This document shows, piece after piece, positions 26,594 through 41,266 of a stretch of 64,000 bases of DNA. The stretch's first letter is position 1. Each line of letters opens with the position of its first letter. Source of the stretch: Cyanobacterium sp. HL-69. Lineage in GTDB: Bacteria; Cyanobacteriota; Cyanobacteriia; Cyanobacteriales; Cyanobacteriaceae. A program made the translations under genes and the position numbers. Under the pieces are notes generated by a model. That model worked only from the letters and a program-made list of their open reading frames with translations, made no database searches and had not been told where the DNA came from. The DNA lies in assembly GCA_002813895.1 (NCBI GenBank), contig CP024912.1, forward strand, positions 1 through 64,000. The letters are read 5' to 3'.

Positions 26594-27040
26594 ATGGTTA
26601 ATCTAAGCAAATACGTTTACTTACTTGTGTTAGGGGCGCTGTTACCCAATATTTATCTAAAAGCCAATGCACAATCATCCCAACAGGTTTATAATCCCAT
26701 TGCCATTGAACATAATCGTATGATTCAAGATACCCTCTCCCCTAACGATATTCCCACAGGAGAAGGAGGATTTGCTCGAGATTACTATCTTAATTTAACC
26801 AGAGGAGAACAGATTGTCGTAGATCTCACCTCCGATGAATTTGATACTATTGTTGTTTTGATGAAAGAAGATGGTACAACTATCGCCGAAAATGATGATA
26901 GTCCCGATGGTACTACCAATTCATTATTGTTTACTCGTATCACCGAGGACGGTAAATATATAATAAGAGTTCGTTCCTTTGCTCTTTCTGGAAGTGGAAA
27001 CTTTAATCTCCGTGTCACAAAATTACAAGAGAAAAATTAG
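26594..27040 (+). CDS. secreted PPC-domain (bacterial pre-peptidase C-terminal) protein
   Basis: 148 residues: signal peptide of about 26 residues (hydrophobic YVYLLVLGALLPN, cleavage near ANA/QS), then one PPC beta-sandwich (DYYLNLTRGEQIVVDLTSDE, TIVVLMKEDGTTIAEND, YIIRVRSFALSGSGNFNLRV). PPC domains usually accompany secreted proteases. Here the domain stands alone, so it may be a periplasmic or surface binding protein. Not in an obvious operon: the following toxin-antitoxin pair starts 69 nt later. Confidence 0.8.
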   Translation: MVNLSKYVYLLVLGALLPNIYLKANAQSSQQVYNPIAIEHNRMIQDTLSPNDIPTGEGGFARDYYLNLTRGEQIVVDLTSDEFDTIVVLMKEDGTTIAENDDSPDGTTNSLLFTRITEDGKYIIRVRSFALSGSGNFNLRVTKLQEKN

Positions 27041-27109
27041 TTATTTATTAGACAGTGACGTCATCTGTTAATGGTTTTATTATTAATTGTCTTTATAGTA
27101 TTTATTGTT

Positions 27110-27298
27110 ATGAGTTCAGCCAAAGAAAAAGTAGAATCCATGTTGAGAAAATTACCCGATGATTGTACTGTAGAGGATATACAGTACCATTTGTACGTAT
27201 TAGGTAAAGTTCGCCAGGGTTTACAGGTAGCTGATACCGAAGGGGTTTTGCAACAAGCAGAAGTAGAGGGATTGTTAAATAAATGGCTTATCGAGTAG
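27110..27298 (+). CDS. antitoxin of a ParE/RelE-type toxin-antitoxin pair
   Basis: 62 residues from ATG 27110 (MSSAKEKVESMLRKLPDDCT). An in-frame ATG at 27071 would add a hydrophobic stretch (MVLLLIVFIVFIV) unlike any antitoxin, so the later start is preferred, although neither has a clear ribosome binding site. DDCTVEDIQYHLYVLGKV is the cyanobacterial antitoxin pattern found beside ParE-like toxins. The gene overlaps the toxin by 16 nt, typical of coupled translation. Confidence 0.75.
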   Translation: MSSAKEKVESMLRKLPDDCTVEDIQYHLYVLGKVRQGLQVADTEGVLQQAEVEGLLNKWLIE

Positions 27299-27576
27299 TT
27301 TGGTCTTTAAAAGCTGTAGAGGATGTAGAGGCGATCGCGGCTTACATTGCAAGAGATTCACCGTCCTATGCCGCTGCCGTTGTACAAAGAATTATCTCCA
27401 TCACCCAAAAACTCCCAGAAAACGGCACAGAAGGCAGATTAATCCCCGAATTTGAAGAATCCACCATCATCGAACAATTCGCCTACAGCTATCGCCTAAT
27501 CTATCGTCTAGAAAAAGAAACATATACAGTAGTAGCCGTTATCCACGGGAAAAAACTTTTATACCTAACCGACTAA
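27283..27576 (+). CDS. ParE/RelE-family toxin
   Basis: 97 residues with the ParE/RelE fold: YRVVWSLKAVEDVEAIAAYI, central ENGTEGRLIPEF and C-terminal YRLIYRLEKETYTVVAVIHGKK. ParE poisons gyrase and RelE cuts ribosome-bound mRNA; this sequence does not tell which. It overlaps the antitoxin stop. The module lies directly upstream of the rRNA operon promoter region and ends before a strong palindrome at 27711-27728. Confidence 0.8.
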   Translation: MAYRVVWSLKAVEDVEAIAAYIARDSPSYAAAVVQRIISITQKLPENGTEGRLIPEFEESTIIEQFAYSYRLIYRLEKETYTVVAVIHGKKLLYLTD

Positions 27577-27710
27577 ATACATAGACAAAGTGAGCAAAGT
27601 TCACTACTACATCACATTAACTATATGGGTTGAATCTTCGCTACTGAGTAGGTTGGCGAAATTGATTCTAGCTCTTGTTCTAGTAAGACTTTTATACCCA
27701 AAGTAGGGGC

Positions 27711-27728
27711 AAGGGGCTTAAGCCCCTT
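27711..27728 (+). terminator. 18-bp perfect palindrome after the toxin gene
   Basis: AAGGGGCTTAAGCCCCTT is fully self-complementary. No T-run follows. It is probably an intergenic repeat-type palindrome that may end toxin-antitoxin transcription. Confidence 0.45.
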
Positions 27729-27932
27729 ATTATCCATTACCCAAATCTATTTAATTACGCCTACTCACTTACTTCACTAATAAGATACTTGTCATTAGTA
27801 TTGAGAAGGTTAAAACACAAAAGCCAACACAAAAAAGGAGCAATCAAAAGAAAAAAGAAAAAAAGATTGAAGGTCAAAAGCCTTATTGTGTAGTGATTGA
27901 GACAGAAGATTGAAAAAAGATGGTAGAAAAAG

Positions 27933-27961
27933 TTGCCATTTTAGAAAAGGTTAGTTATATT
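27933..27961 (+). promoter_or_regulatory. candidate rRNA operon promoter
   Basis: TTGCCA (27933-27938), 17 bp, TATATT (27956-27961): near-consensus sigma-70 elements at ideal spacing, about 220 bp before the 16S start. Confidence 0.6.
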
Positions 27962-28185
27962 AGTATATGTGCGATTGAGGGCAACACGCCTTCCTGACAC
28001 ACCACGAACCTCGACAATTCAATAGTTTGAAAGCCATTTTTCAAGTATTACATATATCCTTGTCAAAATAACTTTATTTAAAAAACAAAAGTCTTAAACC
28101 TCGGTTTAAGCATTGCCAAGAAAGAGCAAGTAAAACTACTTCAAATCAAAAAGGAGTAAATCGCTTTAAAGTGATGGAAACTTTA

Positions 28186-29674
<1,489 letters not shown>

Positions 29675-29748
29675 TAAGGGAGACCATGTATAGTGGTCAG
29701 CAAGGAATGTGATGAAAAATGGTACTTCAAACTAGAGATTGGGTTCAT

Positions 29749-29822
<74 letters not shown>

Positions 29823-29827
29823 TAGGT

Positions 29828-29900
29828 GGGGGTATAGCTCAGTTGGTAGAGCGCCTGCTTTGCAAGCAGGATGTCAGCGGTTCGAGTCCGCTTATCTCCA
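29828..29900 (+). tRNA. tRNA-Ala (anticodon TGC) in 16S-23S spacer
   Basis: 73-nt cloverleaf: acceptor GGGGGTA/TATCTCC (two wobbles), anticodon stem CCTGC/GCAGG with loop TTTGCAA, discriminator A. It lies 5 nt after tRNA-Ile. Confidence 0.96.
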
Positions 29901-30017
29901 GTGAGAAAACTTAGCACTGTTCGATGGAACAAATGCTGAGGAAAAAGTCTCAGTAAGAACCTTGAAAACTGCATAGAAAAAAAAGTAAGTAGGAAGTCTG
30001 TATTAAACAGATAATTA

Positions 30018-32798
<2,781 letters not shown>

Positions 32799-32854
32799 CC
32801 AAACTTACTTATAATTATCTATGCAGTCTTGAGGGTTTTTTAACCTCATAATCT

Positions 32855-32975
32855 TGGCAGGTGTATCTAGCGTTGTGGAACCACTACGACTCCATCCCGA
32901 ACTCGTGGGTGAAACACAGCAGCAGCGACGATACTACGGGGGTAGCCCCTTGGGACAATAGTTCTATGCCTGCCT
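32855..32975 (+). rRNA. rrf: 5S ribosomal RNA
   Basis: Terminal helix GGCAGG (32856-32861) with CCTGCC (32969-32974). Internal TGGAACCACTACGACTCCAT and CCCGAACTC are the 5S signature. About 120 nt, the last gene of the rRNA operon. Confidence 0.93.
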
Positions 32976-32984
32976 TAATAATTA

Positions 32985-33016
32985 CAAAAAAACCGCTCCA
33001 TGGCGGCTTTTTTTTT
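32985..33016 (+). terminator. rRNA operon terminator
   Basis: CCGC (32993-32996) and GCGG (33003-33006) extended by A-run/T-run pairing. A run of nine T follows. Confidence 0.85.
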
Positions 33017-33137
33017 ACTTTTTTTTATATTCGACTTTGATATGACCTTGTAGCTCGAAATAGGCTAAAACTCTTTTTTTCGTATATCATAGAATAAGAC
33101 ATATTGGCAAAATAATCGAGTTGAACAGTTTTAAAAT

Positions 33138-34727
33138 ATGACAAACCAGCCTGATAGAATTATTATATTTGACACTACTTTGCGTGATGGGGAACAGTCT
33201 CCTGGGGCGAGTTTAAACGTAGAAGAAAAATTAAAAATTGCTCGTGCGTTAGCTAAATTAGGTGTTGATGTCATTGAGGCTGGTTTTCCCCACGCTAGTC
33301 TGGGGGACTTTGAAGCTGTCAATAAAATTGCTCAGGCTGTAGGGACAGAAAATGGACCCACTATTTGTGGTTTGGCAAGGGCAACGGAAAGAGATATTAA
33401 ACGTGCAGGAGAAGCTCTTCAACCTGCCTATAAAAAAAGAATCCACACGTTTTTAGCTACATCAGATATTCATTTGGAATATAAACTAAAAAAGACTAGG
33501 GAAAATGTCTTGGCAATGGTTCCTGATATGGTTGCCTATGCAAAAACCTTTACGGATGATGTGGAATTTTCTCCTGAAGATGCAGGGCGTAGCGATCCAG
33601 AATTTTTGTATCAAGTGTTGGAATTGGCGATTAAGGCTGGGGCTACCACCGTGAACATTCCTGATACGGTAGGTTACACCACTCCTAGTGAATATGGTGC
33701 TTTGATTAAGGGTATTAAAAATAATGTACCCAATATTGATCAAGCAATTATTTCTGTCCATGGTCATAATGACTTGGGCTTGGCAGTGGCAAATTTTCTT
33801 GAAGCTGTTAAAAATGGTGCAAGACAATTAGAATGTACCATTAACGGCATTGGGGAAAGGGCTGGAAATGCGGCTTTAGAGGAGTTGGTAATGGCTCTCC
33901 ACGTTCGCCGTCAATACTATAATCCATTTCTGGGCAGACCTCCTGAGTCTAATGAGCCTTTAACTAATATTGATACGAAACAAATTTATAAAACCTCTCG
34001 TTTGGTGTCTAATCTCACAGGAATGTTGGTACAACCTAATAAGGCGATTGTGGGGGCTAATGCTTTTTCCCATGAGTCGGGAATTCATCAAGATGGTGTT
34101 TTGAAAAATCGTCTTACCTATGAAATTATGGATGCAGAGTCCATAGGCTTAACTACTAACCAGATTGTGTTGGGTAAACTATCTGGACGTAATGCTTTTC
34201 GTTCTCGTTTACATGAATTGGGTTTTGAATTGTCAGAGAATGACCTCAATAAAGCATTTTTACGTTTTAAAGAAGTAGCTGATAAAAAACGAGAAATTAC
34301 GGACTGGGACTTGGAGGCGATTGTTAATGATGAAATTCAACAGCCCCCTGAGTTATTCCGTTTAGAGTTGGTGCAGGTGTCTTGTGGGGATCATTCTTCT
34401 CCGACAGCGACTATTACCCTCAGAAATCCTGAGGGTGAAGAGTTGAGCGATGCGGCTATTGGAACTGGTCCTGTGGATGCGGTTTATAAAGCCATTAATA
34501 GAGTTGTGAATATTCCCAATGAGTTGACGGAATATTCTGTTAAGTCTGTGACTGCTGGAATTGATGCCATGGGAGAGGTGACTATTCGCCTTAAACATGC
34601 AGGACGTACCTATTCTGGTTATGCGGCGAATACGGATGTGATTGTGGCTTCTGCACGGGCTTATATTAGTGCTTTGAATCGTCTTTATGCGACGATTAAG
34701 GCAAAACAGCTAATTAAAGTGAAGTAG
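33138..34727 (+). CDS. leuA: 2-isopropylmalate synthase
   Basis: Condenses acetyl-CoA with 2-oxoisovalerate, the first committed step of leucine synthesis. The 529 residues match. The catalytic barrel starts with [12 protein letters not shown] (R16, D17), has the metal-binding HGHND (H208, H210) and [12 protein letters not shown], and the C-terminal regulatory domain (about 395-525) that binds leucine is present ([21 protein letters not shown]). It starts at ATG 33138, 122 bp beyond the rRNA terminator, and is a single gene. Confidence 0.96.
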   Translation: MTNQPDRIIIFDTTLRDGEQSPGASLNVEEKLKIARALAKLGVDVIEAGFPHASLGDFEAVNKIAQAVGTENGPTICGLARATERDIKRAGEALQPAYKKRIHTFLATSDIHLEYKLKKTRENVLAMVPDMVAYAKTFTDDVEFSPEDAGRSDPEFLYQVLELAIKAGATTVNIPDTVGYTTPSEYGALIKGIKNNVPNIDQAIISVHGHNDLGLAVANFLEAVKNGARQLECTINGIGERAGNAALEELVMALHVRRQYYNPFLGRPPESNEPLTNIDTKQIYKTSRLVSNLTGMLVQPNKAIVGANAFSHESGIHQDGVLKNRLTYEIMDAESIGLTTNQIVLGKLSGRNAFRSRLHELGFELSENDLNKAFLRFKEVADKKREITDWDLEAIVNDEIQQPPELFRLELVQVSCGDHSSPTATITLRNPEGEELSDAAIGTGPVDAVYKAINRVVNIPNELTEYSVKSVTAGIDAMGEVTIRLKHAGRTYSGYAANTDVIVASARAYISALNRLYATIKAKQLIKVK

Positions 34728-34742
34728 TTTATTAAAGAAAAT

Positions 34743-34761
34743 GGTGGGCACATTGCCCACC
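34743..34761 (+). terminator. GGTGGGCA hairpin after leuA
   Basis: GGTGGGC (34743-34749) pairs with GCCCACC (34755-34761) 16 nt after the leuA stop. Same family as the hairpins after metH. Confidence 0.5.
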
Positions 34762-34814
34762 TTACTACATGAATTCTTCAATTTTGGGAGATTTTCATAT
34801 ATGAGTAAGATAGT

Positions 34815-36824
34815 TTATGAGGGGTTGACTACTTCTTTAAAGCGGATTTCATCTCGGTGGGGGTCACAGTATGCTACTTCTAGCATAAAAGTTTCCCCTA
34901 CTTTTGTTGGTCGATCGCACTTATAGGGGAATTCTAAACCTATGTCTTCAAAAAGAATGAGGGCAAGGCGATCATCTTCCCGTAACCAACGTAACATCAA
35001 AACTTCCCAAACCTCATCAGAATGTTGTTTGAGATATTGTAAAGTCCAATAACGGTTGGTTTGTCTTTCCACTAACACCGCTTCTGAAGAAGTAGAAGTG
35101 ACATTAAAGAGAATCGACTGCATCTCATCCCTTGCAAAAGGTAACTCATCACCCCGTAAATGGGCTTTGATTTGAAAATGAGCTAGTAAATCTGTATAAC
35201 GGCGAATGGGAGATGTCACCTGAGTATAAGTATTTAAACCCAAACTAGAGTGACGGATGGGAGACAAACCCGTTTCACTTTTGGGCATACAACGGCGAAT
35301 GGCAGACGATCGCACAGGTCCTGCAGGAAGGAGAATTAACTCTTCATGGGGGGGCAATTCAGGCTGAGGTTGTCCACGGAAAGGCACGGGAATATCATGC
35401 TCCTGACAAAAGCGCCCTGCCACTTCCCCCGTGAGAATCATCATTTCCGCTACCAAGGTACGGGAAAAGGAATCATGTAATAACTCAATGGTTACATCGT
35501 CTTCTCCTTGTACTTTAATAATCGCCTCTGGCATAGAAATCATTACCGAACCATTATCTCGGCGCCATTGCGATCGCAACTTAGAAGCCTCCGCCAACTG
35601 CTTAACTTCTGGTTCTGCTTGTATATCAAGGTGTAACATCTCATCCACATCATGATAAGTGAGACGGTAAGTAGGCTTGATATGGGTAGAGTGTATTTCA
35701 TAGTCCTTGATGCCTCCTGCTTCATCAAGAGTTACTCCAAAACTAAGGGCAGGGCAAATTTGACCTTGAACCAAACTCATAGGACCTGTGGCCAATACAG
35801 GGGGAAACATGGGAATCATCCCCGTGGGTAAATATAAGCTGGTACTGCGTTTACGCGCCTCCAAATCTAAATCATCATGGGGAGTAATTAACCTAGTAGG
35901 ATCTGCAATGTGAATCCAGTAACGCAAAGTACCATCCTCTAGGGTTTCTACACTCAAACCATCGTCAATTTCCTTAGTGCTTTCATCATCGATGGTATAT
36001 ACCTTGTGAGCGGTCAAATCTAAGCGAGGCTGAAGGTCTGGGATTTCTATTCCTTTAGAAATATCATAGATAATTGACTGAGCCATTTCTGCTACCTCTA
36101 AAGGAAAGTTGTTTGGATAAGAGCTACGGCGCAAAAATAAATTTTCATGCTCGCTCCATAATTTCAGGTCAATCAATAACTGCCATGCTTCTTGAACAGT
36201 TTTTGACCTGTCGATGTTTTCTAAAATCTCTTGGGCTTGTTTGGGGGGATTATCGGGTTGTAATACCCATCTCTCCACAAAGTCTAATTTAATTAAATCG
36301 TTATCTGTCCATGTAACCTCTTCCCCGGCTAGGGCTTGATTTAACCGTTCAAAAAATTCTTCTTTTTCTTTCCTTTTCTGAGTTTCTATTTCGATTTGAT
36401 GTTTAATTTCCTCTACCTGGGTGGTTGGGCGAGGTTCATAAATATCACCCTTCTTTTTGAAGTATATTTTATCGTCAGACAATAATAAGTAAGATGCGTA
36501 ACAAAGGAGGGGAGTCTCTTCGGAAAAAATTAACCCAGCTAATTCGGGGGGAGTAATGGGAGTTGATTCTTCCATCAACAATTCCCATGCTACTTCTAGA
36601 CTAGAAGGATCTAAATATTTCTCTACTTCTTGGCTAAATTTCTCAATATCTGAAGGTTTGAAGGATTCTCCCTTTACAAGGTAATCAATTTTTTGGGGTC
36701 TAACTTTATGGTTAGTACCATTTTTATCAATGGCAATCCAATCTTTTTTTCCTTCTGGTTTCTCAATAACTGCTAAACGGCGATCGCCATTAACCTTAAA
36801 TTCTACTAGCGTTCCTTTTTCCAC
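34815..36824 (-). CDS. RNase II/R-family 3'-5' exoribonuclease
   Basis: 669 residues. The RNB catalytic domain (about 270-600) opens with TIDDESTKEIDDGLS (277-291), supplying the acidic residues that hold Mg2+ (D280, D287, D288 region). TSPIRRYTDLLAHFQ is the conserved arginine-containing segment. An unusual N-terminal part (about 55-260) replaces the usual cold-shock domains. The first 50 residues (MEKGTLVEFKVNGDRRLAVIE) form a small beta-barrel-like segment. The C-terminal S1 part is short. It resembles cyanobacterial RNase II-type proteins, and its assignment as RNase II and not RNase R rests on length. Converges on leuA. Confidence 0.88.
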   Translation of the reverse strand: MEKGTLVEFKVNGDRRLAVIEKPEGKKDWIAIDKNGTNHKVRPQKIDYLVKGESFKPSDIEKFSQEVEKYLDPSSLEVAWELLMEESTPITPPELAGLIFSEETPLLCYASYLLLSDDKIYFKKKGDIYEPRPTTQVEEIKHQIEIETQKRKEKEEFFERLNQALAGEEVTWTDNDLIKLDFVERWVLQPDNPPKQAQEILENIDRSKTVQEAWQLLIDLKLWSEHENLFLRRSSYPNNFPLEVAEMAQSIIYDISKGIEIPDLQPRLDLTAHKVYTIDDESTKEIDDGLSVETLEDGTLRYWIHIADPTRLITPHDDLDLEARKRSTSLYLPTGMIPMFPPVLATGPMSLVQGQICPALSFGVTLDEAGGIKDYEIHSTHIKPTYRLTYHDVDEMLHLDIQAEPEVKQLAEASKLRSQWRRDNGSVMISMPEAIIKVQGEDDVTIELLHDSFSRTLVAEMMILTGEVAGRFCQEHDIPVPFRGQPQPELPPHEELILLPAGPVRSSAIRRCMPKSETGLSPIRHSSLGLNTYTQVTSPIRRYTDLLAHFQIKAHLRGDELPFARDEMQSILFNVTSTSSEAVLVERQTNRYWTLQYLKQHSDEVWEVLMLRWLREDDRLALILFEDIGLEFPYKCDRPTKVGETFMLEVAYCDPHRDEIRFKEVVNPS

Positions 36825-37326
36825 CCTGAACCCTTCTTACTATGATTTGATCAGCAACATACTTAAGTTTAAGATTATTAGGCAAATGTGTAAAGTAAAA
36901 CCCATTGTGAGAGAAAATGGGTGATACAAATAAGTAAAATTATTAAGAATAGTTAATAAAATTTTAAAATATTCTTTAAAGAAATATTAAATATAAATGA
37001 ATACTCTAGCATTAGGGTAAGATCAATATACTTGTCACAGAAAAAAAGACTAGCAAATTTATTAACAAAATGAAATTAATAAGATAAGGGAAAAACAATT
37101 CAAAATTTAAATAATGTTTGCTTTTCTTGACATAACGGTAGTTGTTATCAAATGAATACAGAAGAAAAATAAGAGATAAAAATATATTTATCACTAAACT
37201 AATTTTATTTCCTTCTTCATTAAAAGTAACTAAATTTTTCTATTTCTTATTAATAACTAATCTAATAATATTTTCTTTGACATCTATTTCAATCATTAAG
37301 AAAAAATATCATTTAAGACAAAAAAT
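36825..37326. other. intergenic region, 502 bp
   Basis: Very AT-rich control region between the divergent RNase gene and gltD. Short open frames in both directions encode only hydrophobic low-complexity peptides and have no ribosome binding site. No perfect GTA-N8-TAC NtcA site was found. Confidence 0.5.
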
Positions 37327-38811
37327 ATGGGTAAACCAACAGGATTTTTAGAATTTGCAAGGGAATTACCAGTGGATAAAGATCCCCTTGAGAGAATTAA
37401 AAATTGGGATGAATTTCATTTGCACCTACCCGAAGAAAACCTAAAAAATCAGGGTGCCAGATGTATGGATTGCGGTACGCCGTTTTGCCATACAGGAGAG
37501 TTAATCAGTGGCATGGCTAGTGGTTGTCCTGTGAATAATTTAATTCCTGAGTGGAATGATTTGATTTACCGTGGTTTATGGCAAGAAGCCCTAGAGCGTC
37601 TCCACAAAACTAATAATTTTCCTGAATTTACAGGGCGGGTATGTCCTGCACCCTGTGAGGGTTCTTGCGTTTTAGGTATCAATAATCCCCCTGTTACCAT
37701 CAAAAACATCGAGTGTAGCATTATTGACCATGGTTGGGAGCAAGGTTGGGTAACGGCTCACCCCCCTGAAAAAAGGACGGGCAAAAAGGTTGCTGTGGTG
37801 GGTTCTGGCCCTGCGGGATTGAGTGCCGCTGCTCAGTTAAATAGAGCTGGTCATTGGGTGACGGTGTATGAAAAGGGCGATCGCCCCGGGGGACTGCTCA
37901 TGTATGGTATTCCTAACATGAAATTGGATAAGGAAAAGGTGGTAATACGCCGTATTGGGGTATTAGAAGAAGAAGGAATCAAATTTGTTTGTAATACCGA
38001 AATCGGTAAAGATATAACCGCAGAACAGTTGGTGCAGGATAATGATGCGGTAATCCTTTGTATTGGTGCTGGAAAACCAAGGGATTTACCCATAGAAGGC
38101 AGAGACTTAAAAGGTATCCATTTCGCCATGGACTTCCTCACCGCCAACACCAAGGCACTTTTAGACGCAAACCCAGAAGGGTTGATTTCTGCCCAAGGAA
38201 AGGACGTGGTTATCATCGGCGGTGGTGATACAGGTACAGACTGTGTTGGTACATCTGTTCGTCATGGGTGTACCGCAGTAACTCAACTAGAAATTATGCC
38301 CAAACCCCCAGAGATGAGGGCAAAAAATAATCCTTGGCCTGAATATCCTAAAATTTATCGTCTCGATTATGGACAGGAGGAAGCCGCCGCCAAGTTTGGA
38401 GAAGATCCCCGTTTTTATACCACCACAGCCACTAAATTTGAAGGGGATGATGATGGTAACGTAAAAGCTGTTCACACCGTGGAGGTGGAGTGGCAACGCA
38501 ACGAAGATGGACGTTTTATCCCTAACCCCATCGAGGGAAGCGAAAAAGTAACCCCTGCCCAACTGGTGTTACTCGCCATGGGTTTCTTGGGCCCAGAGCA
38601 GTTTTTGTTAGAGCAAATGGGTTTAGAAAAAGATCACCGTAGCAATATCAAAGCTGACTATGATGATTATAGTACCAGCATTCCCAATGTGTTTGCAGCG
38701 GGGGATTGTCGTCGGGGTCAAAGTCTTGTGGTGTGGGCTTTTAACGAAGGTCGTGGAGTGGCTCAAAAGTGCGATCGCTTCTTAATGGGTTATAGCGATT
38801 TACCGAATTAA
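37327..38811 (+). CDS. gltD: glutamate synthase small (beta) subunit, NADPH type
   Basis: Carries electrons from NADPH via FAD to the large GOGAT subunit. 494 residues. Iron-sulphur cysteines are in [13 protein letters not shown] (C46, C49, C54), SGCP (C67) and CPAPCEGSC (C106, C110, C114). The FAD loop is [11 protein letters not shown] (about 158-168) and the NADPH loop [11 protein letters not shown] (about 294-304). The C-terminal FAD contact is [17 protein letters not shown]. gltB is not adjacent, as is common in cyanobacteria. Confidence 0.95.
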   Translation: MGKPTGFLEFARELPVDKDPLERIKNWDEFHLHLPEENLKNQGARCMDCGTPFCHTGELISGMASGCPVNNLIPEWNDLIYRGLWQEALERLHKTNNFPEFTGRVCPAPCEGSCVLGINNPPVTIKNIECSIIDHGWEQGWVTAHPPEKRTGKKVAVVGSGPAGLSAAAQLNRAGHWVTVYEKGDRPGGLLMYGIPNMKLDKEKVVIRRIGVLEEEGIKFVCNTEIGKDITAEQLVQDNDAVILCIGAGKPRDLPIEGRDLKGIHFAMDFLTANTKALLDANPEGLISAQGKDVVIIGGGDTGTDCVGTSVRHGCTAVTQLEIMPKPPEMRAKNNPWPEYPKIYRLDYGQEEAAAKFGEDPRFYTTTATKFEGDDDGNVKAVHTVEVEWQRNEDGRFIPNPIEGSEKVTPAQLVLLAMGFLGPEQFLLEQMGLEKDHRSNIKADYDDYSTSIPNVFAAGDCRRGQSLVVWAFNEGRGVAQKCDRFLMGYSDLPN

Positions 38812-38822
38812 ATATAGGGAAA

Positions 38823-38842
38823 GGAAGTAGCACGCTACTTCC
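38823..38842. terminator. palindromic hairpin between gltD and por
   Basis: GGAAGTAG (38823-38830), four bases, CTACTTCC (38835-38842). It lies between convergent genes; no T-run, so bidirectional termination is only likely by position. Confidence 0.5.
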
Positions 38843-38851
38843 CAACCAAAC

Positions 38852-39868
<1,017 letters not shown>

Positions 39869-39954
39869 TCATTAATTATTTTAATAATCCCACAGAACCA
39901 TATTTTCTTTTTCTAAGTTTCTTTAAGCTAGAGGTCATCTTTTTTAATATTTCT

Positions 39955-40377
39955 TTATTTCTCTAGTCGAGGCTCAAACTCAAAATTACCATTTTTATAA
40001 TCTAAGGTTTGAACAAAAAAGTCCACTACCTCATTCTTTTCTCCAGCGATTAATACCTTTGCCTGATGTCCTTTTTCTAAGATATAGTTTCTCTCACATT
40101 GTTCGTAAGCATAGATAATTAAAATATCCCCCTTTTCACACAACAAAGCAGCACCACCATTAGGGCATATTTCCCCACTACCCTTAGTACCCGGAATAGC
40201 GTAGGTTGACCATCTTTGGGCATTATTCAAATTAGCAATTTCCACTTCTTCTAGGGGTAAAATACCTACCATTTCCATTAATTCAGGGTCAATGGTAATA
40301 CTACCCACATAATTAACATTCGCTTCTGTCACCCTCACTCGATGTAACTTGGCGTGCATTAATTTAATAGTTTTCAT
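39955..40377 (-). CDS. panD: aspartate 1-decarboxylase (pyruvoyl enzyme)
   Basis: Makes beta-alanine for pantothenate and CoA. The proenzyme self-cleaves between G25 and S26 in NYVGSITID to form the pyruvoyl group. 140 residues, slightly longer than E. coli PanD (126), by a C-terminal tail. Conserved [17 protein letters not shown] and the N-terminal KLHRVRVT (Lys for substrate) are present. Single minus-strand gene downstream of an 889-bp gap. Confidence 0.93.
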   Translation of the reverse strand: MKTIKLMHAKLHRVRVTEANVNYVGSITIDPELMEMVGILPLEEVEIANLNNAQRWSTYAIPGTKGSGEICPNGGAALLCEKGDILIIYAYEQCERNYILEKGHQAKVLIAGEKNEVVDFFVQTLDYKNGNFEFEPRLEK

Positions 40378-40712
40378 AAAAAATAGTATAAGTTTGGCTT
40401 CAAAACATAAAAAAGTTGTCCATAACTATGCTACAGTCTCTCGACAATCTTCCCAAGAAGATGGATAATTAAGTTTGAAATTCTCAAAATTAGTCTAATA
40501 CCGTCGCAAACTTATACGTAAGTGATTTAGTTAGAAAAGAAAAGATTGTACTATCTGTTGCCAAATTTTAGACATTCGGTAGCTTTAAATTGTCAAACTT
40601 AGTGTTTTTTCGCCGATAACTTTTCAAAATTATTTTATCCGTTAAGATTTTATTTTCCTTAAGATACTCAATAAAAGGTAATTTTGTAGTAGAAACTTCA
40701 TGTGAATTTTAC

Positions 40713-40724
40713 ATACTTAAGTAT
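40713..40724. promoter_or_regulatory. ATACTTAAGTAT palindrome
   Basis: Perfect 12-bp palindrome, about 540 bp upstream of the second PEP-CTERM gene and about 340 bp upstream of panD. Its core is shared with sites upstream of other secreted-protein genes in this window. Confidence 0.3.
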
Positions 40725-40838
40725 ATTTATAACTACTGATCTTAATCACAAAATATTCTTTTACGTGACAACAATTATTAAAGTATTTTACTTAAATCAT
40801 TGTACGTTAATTGTTCTATTTTTACAACTATAAAAAAT

Positions 40839-40852
40839 GTAACGTTAGTTAC
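40839..40852. promoter_or_regulatory. NtcA-type site GTA-N8-TAC
   Basis: GTAACGTTAGTTAC fits the NtcA consensus exactly and is embedded in the larger palindrome TGTAAC-GTTA-GTTACA (40838-40853). The usual TAN3T -10 box at about 22 bp downstream is not obvious, so function is unproven. It is 414 bp from the next plus-strand gene and about 460 bp from panD. Confidence 0.4.
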
Positions 40853-41195
40853 AAGACCTCTTAATTTGGCACTGTGTGGAGGTTAAAGAAGAAATCACTA
40901 ATTGTGAAAAAAATTTAGTTGCTGATGTCTTGTTATATAAGGGGTTTAGATAGTTTTACTTTTTAACTCAGAACTGATTTTTAGTGAGGATATATTTTGT
41001 TTAACGCTAGGCTATAACCTCTGTGCCACATACTACTAAGCTGATTTTACTAATTTAAAGTCAAATATCAATAATTGCTCACACGAAGCAGTAAGAAAAA
41101 CTAATTTTAACTCTCCTTCAGAGCAATTAAACTTAATTAAAAAATAATATAAATTATGGTGTTTTTAAGTTTATCAAAGTTTCATAGAAAATCTA

Positions 41196-41224
41196 TTGAC
41201 AAAACCTCGAGACTTAGCTAGGAT
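41196..41224 (+). promoter_or_regulatory. sigma-70 promoter of the PEP-CTERM gene
   Basis: TTGACA (41196-41201), 17 bp, TAGGAT (41219-41224): strong match to housekeeping promoter elements, 42 bp before the start codon. Confidence 0.75.
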
Positions 41225-41266
41225 AAGTTAGTAAATAATAAGATTTATAATTCTCAGAAGAATACT

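Larger units (their letters stand above)
27577..28185 (+). other. rRNA operon upstream region and leader, 609 bp
   Basis: Contains the palindrome at 27711-27728, a sigma-70-like promoter at 27933-27961 and about 215 nt of putative leader with processing sequences. No gene is seen. Confidence 0.6.
40378..41266. other. long divergent intergenic region, 889 bp
   Basis: AT-rich and without a credible reading frame of useful length. Contains a perfect GTA-N8-TAC site (40839-40852), a TACTTAAGTA palindrome (40714-40723) and a sigma-70 promoter (41196-41224). Length and content leave room for a small RNA, but no intrinsic terminator on the plus strand was found to define one. Confidence 0.55.

Noticed and set aside
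27071-27109. N-terminal membrane segment on the antitoxin
   Set aside because: The antitoxin family starts at the later ATG (27110); the hydrophobic stretch is probably translated upstream DNA.
37012-37351. Short hydrophobic reading frames upstream of gltD
   Set aside because: Low-complexity Phe/Leu/Ile sequence from AT-rich DNA, frames on both strands, no ribosome binding site.
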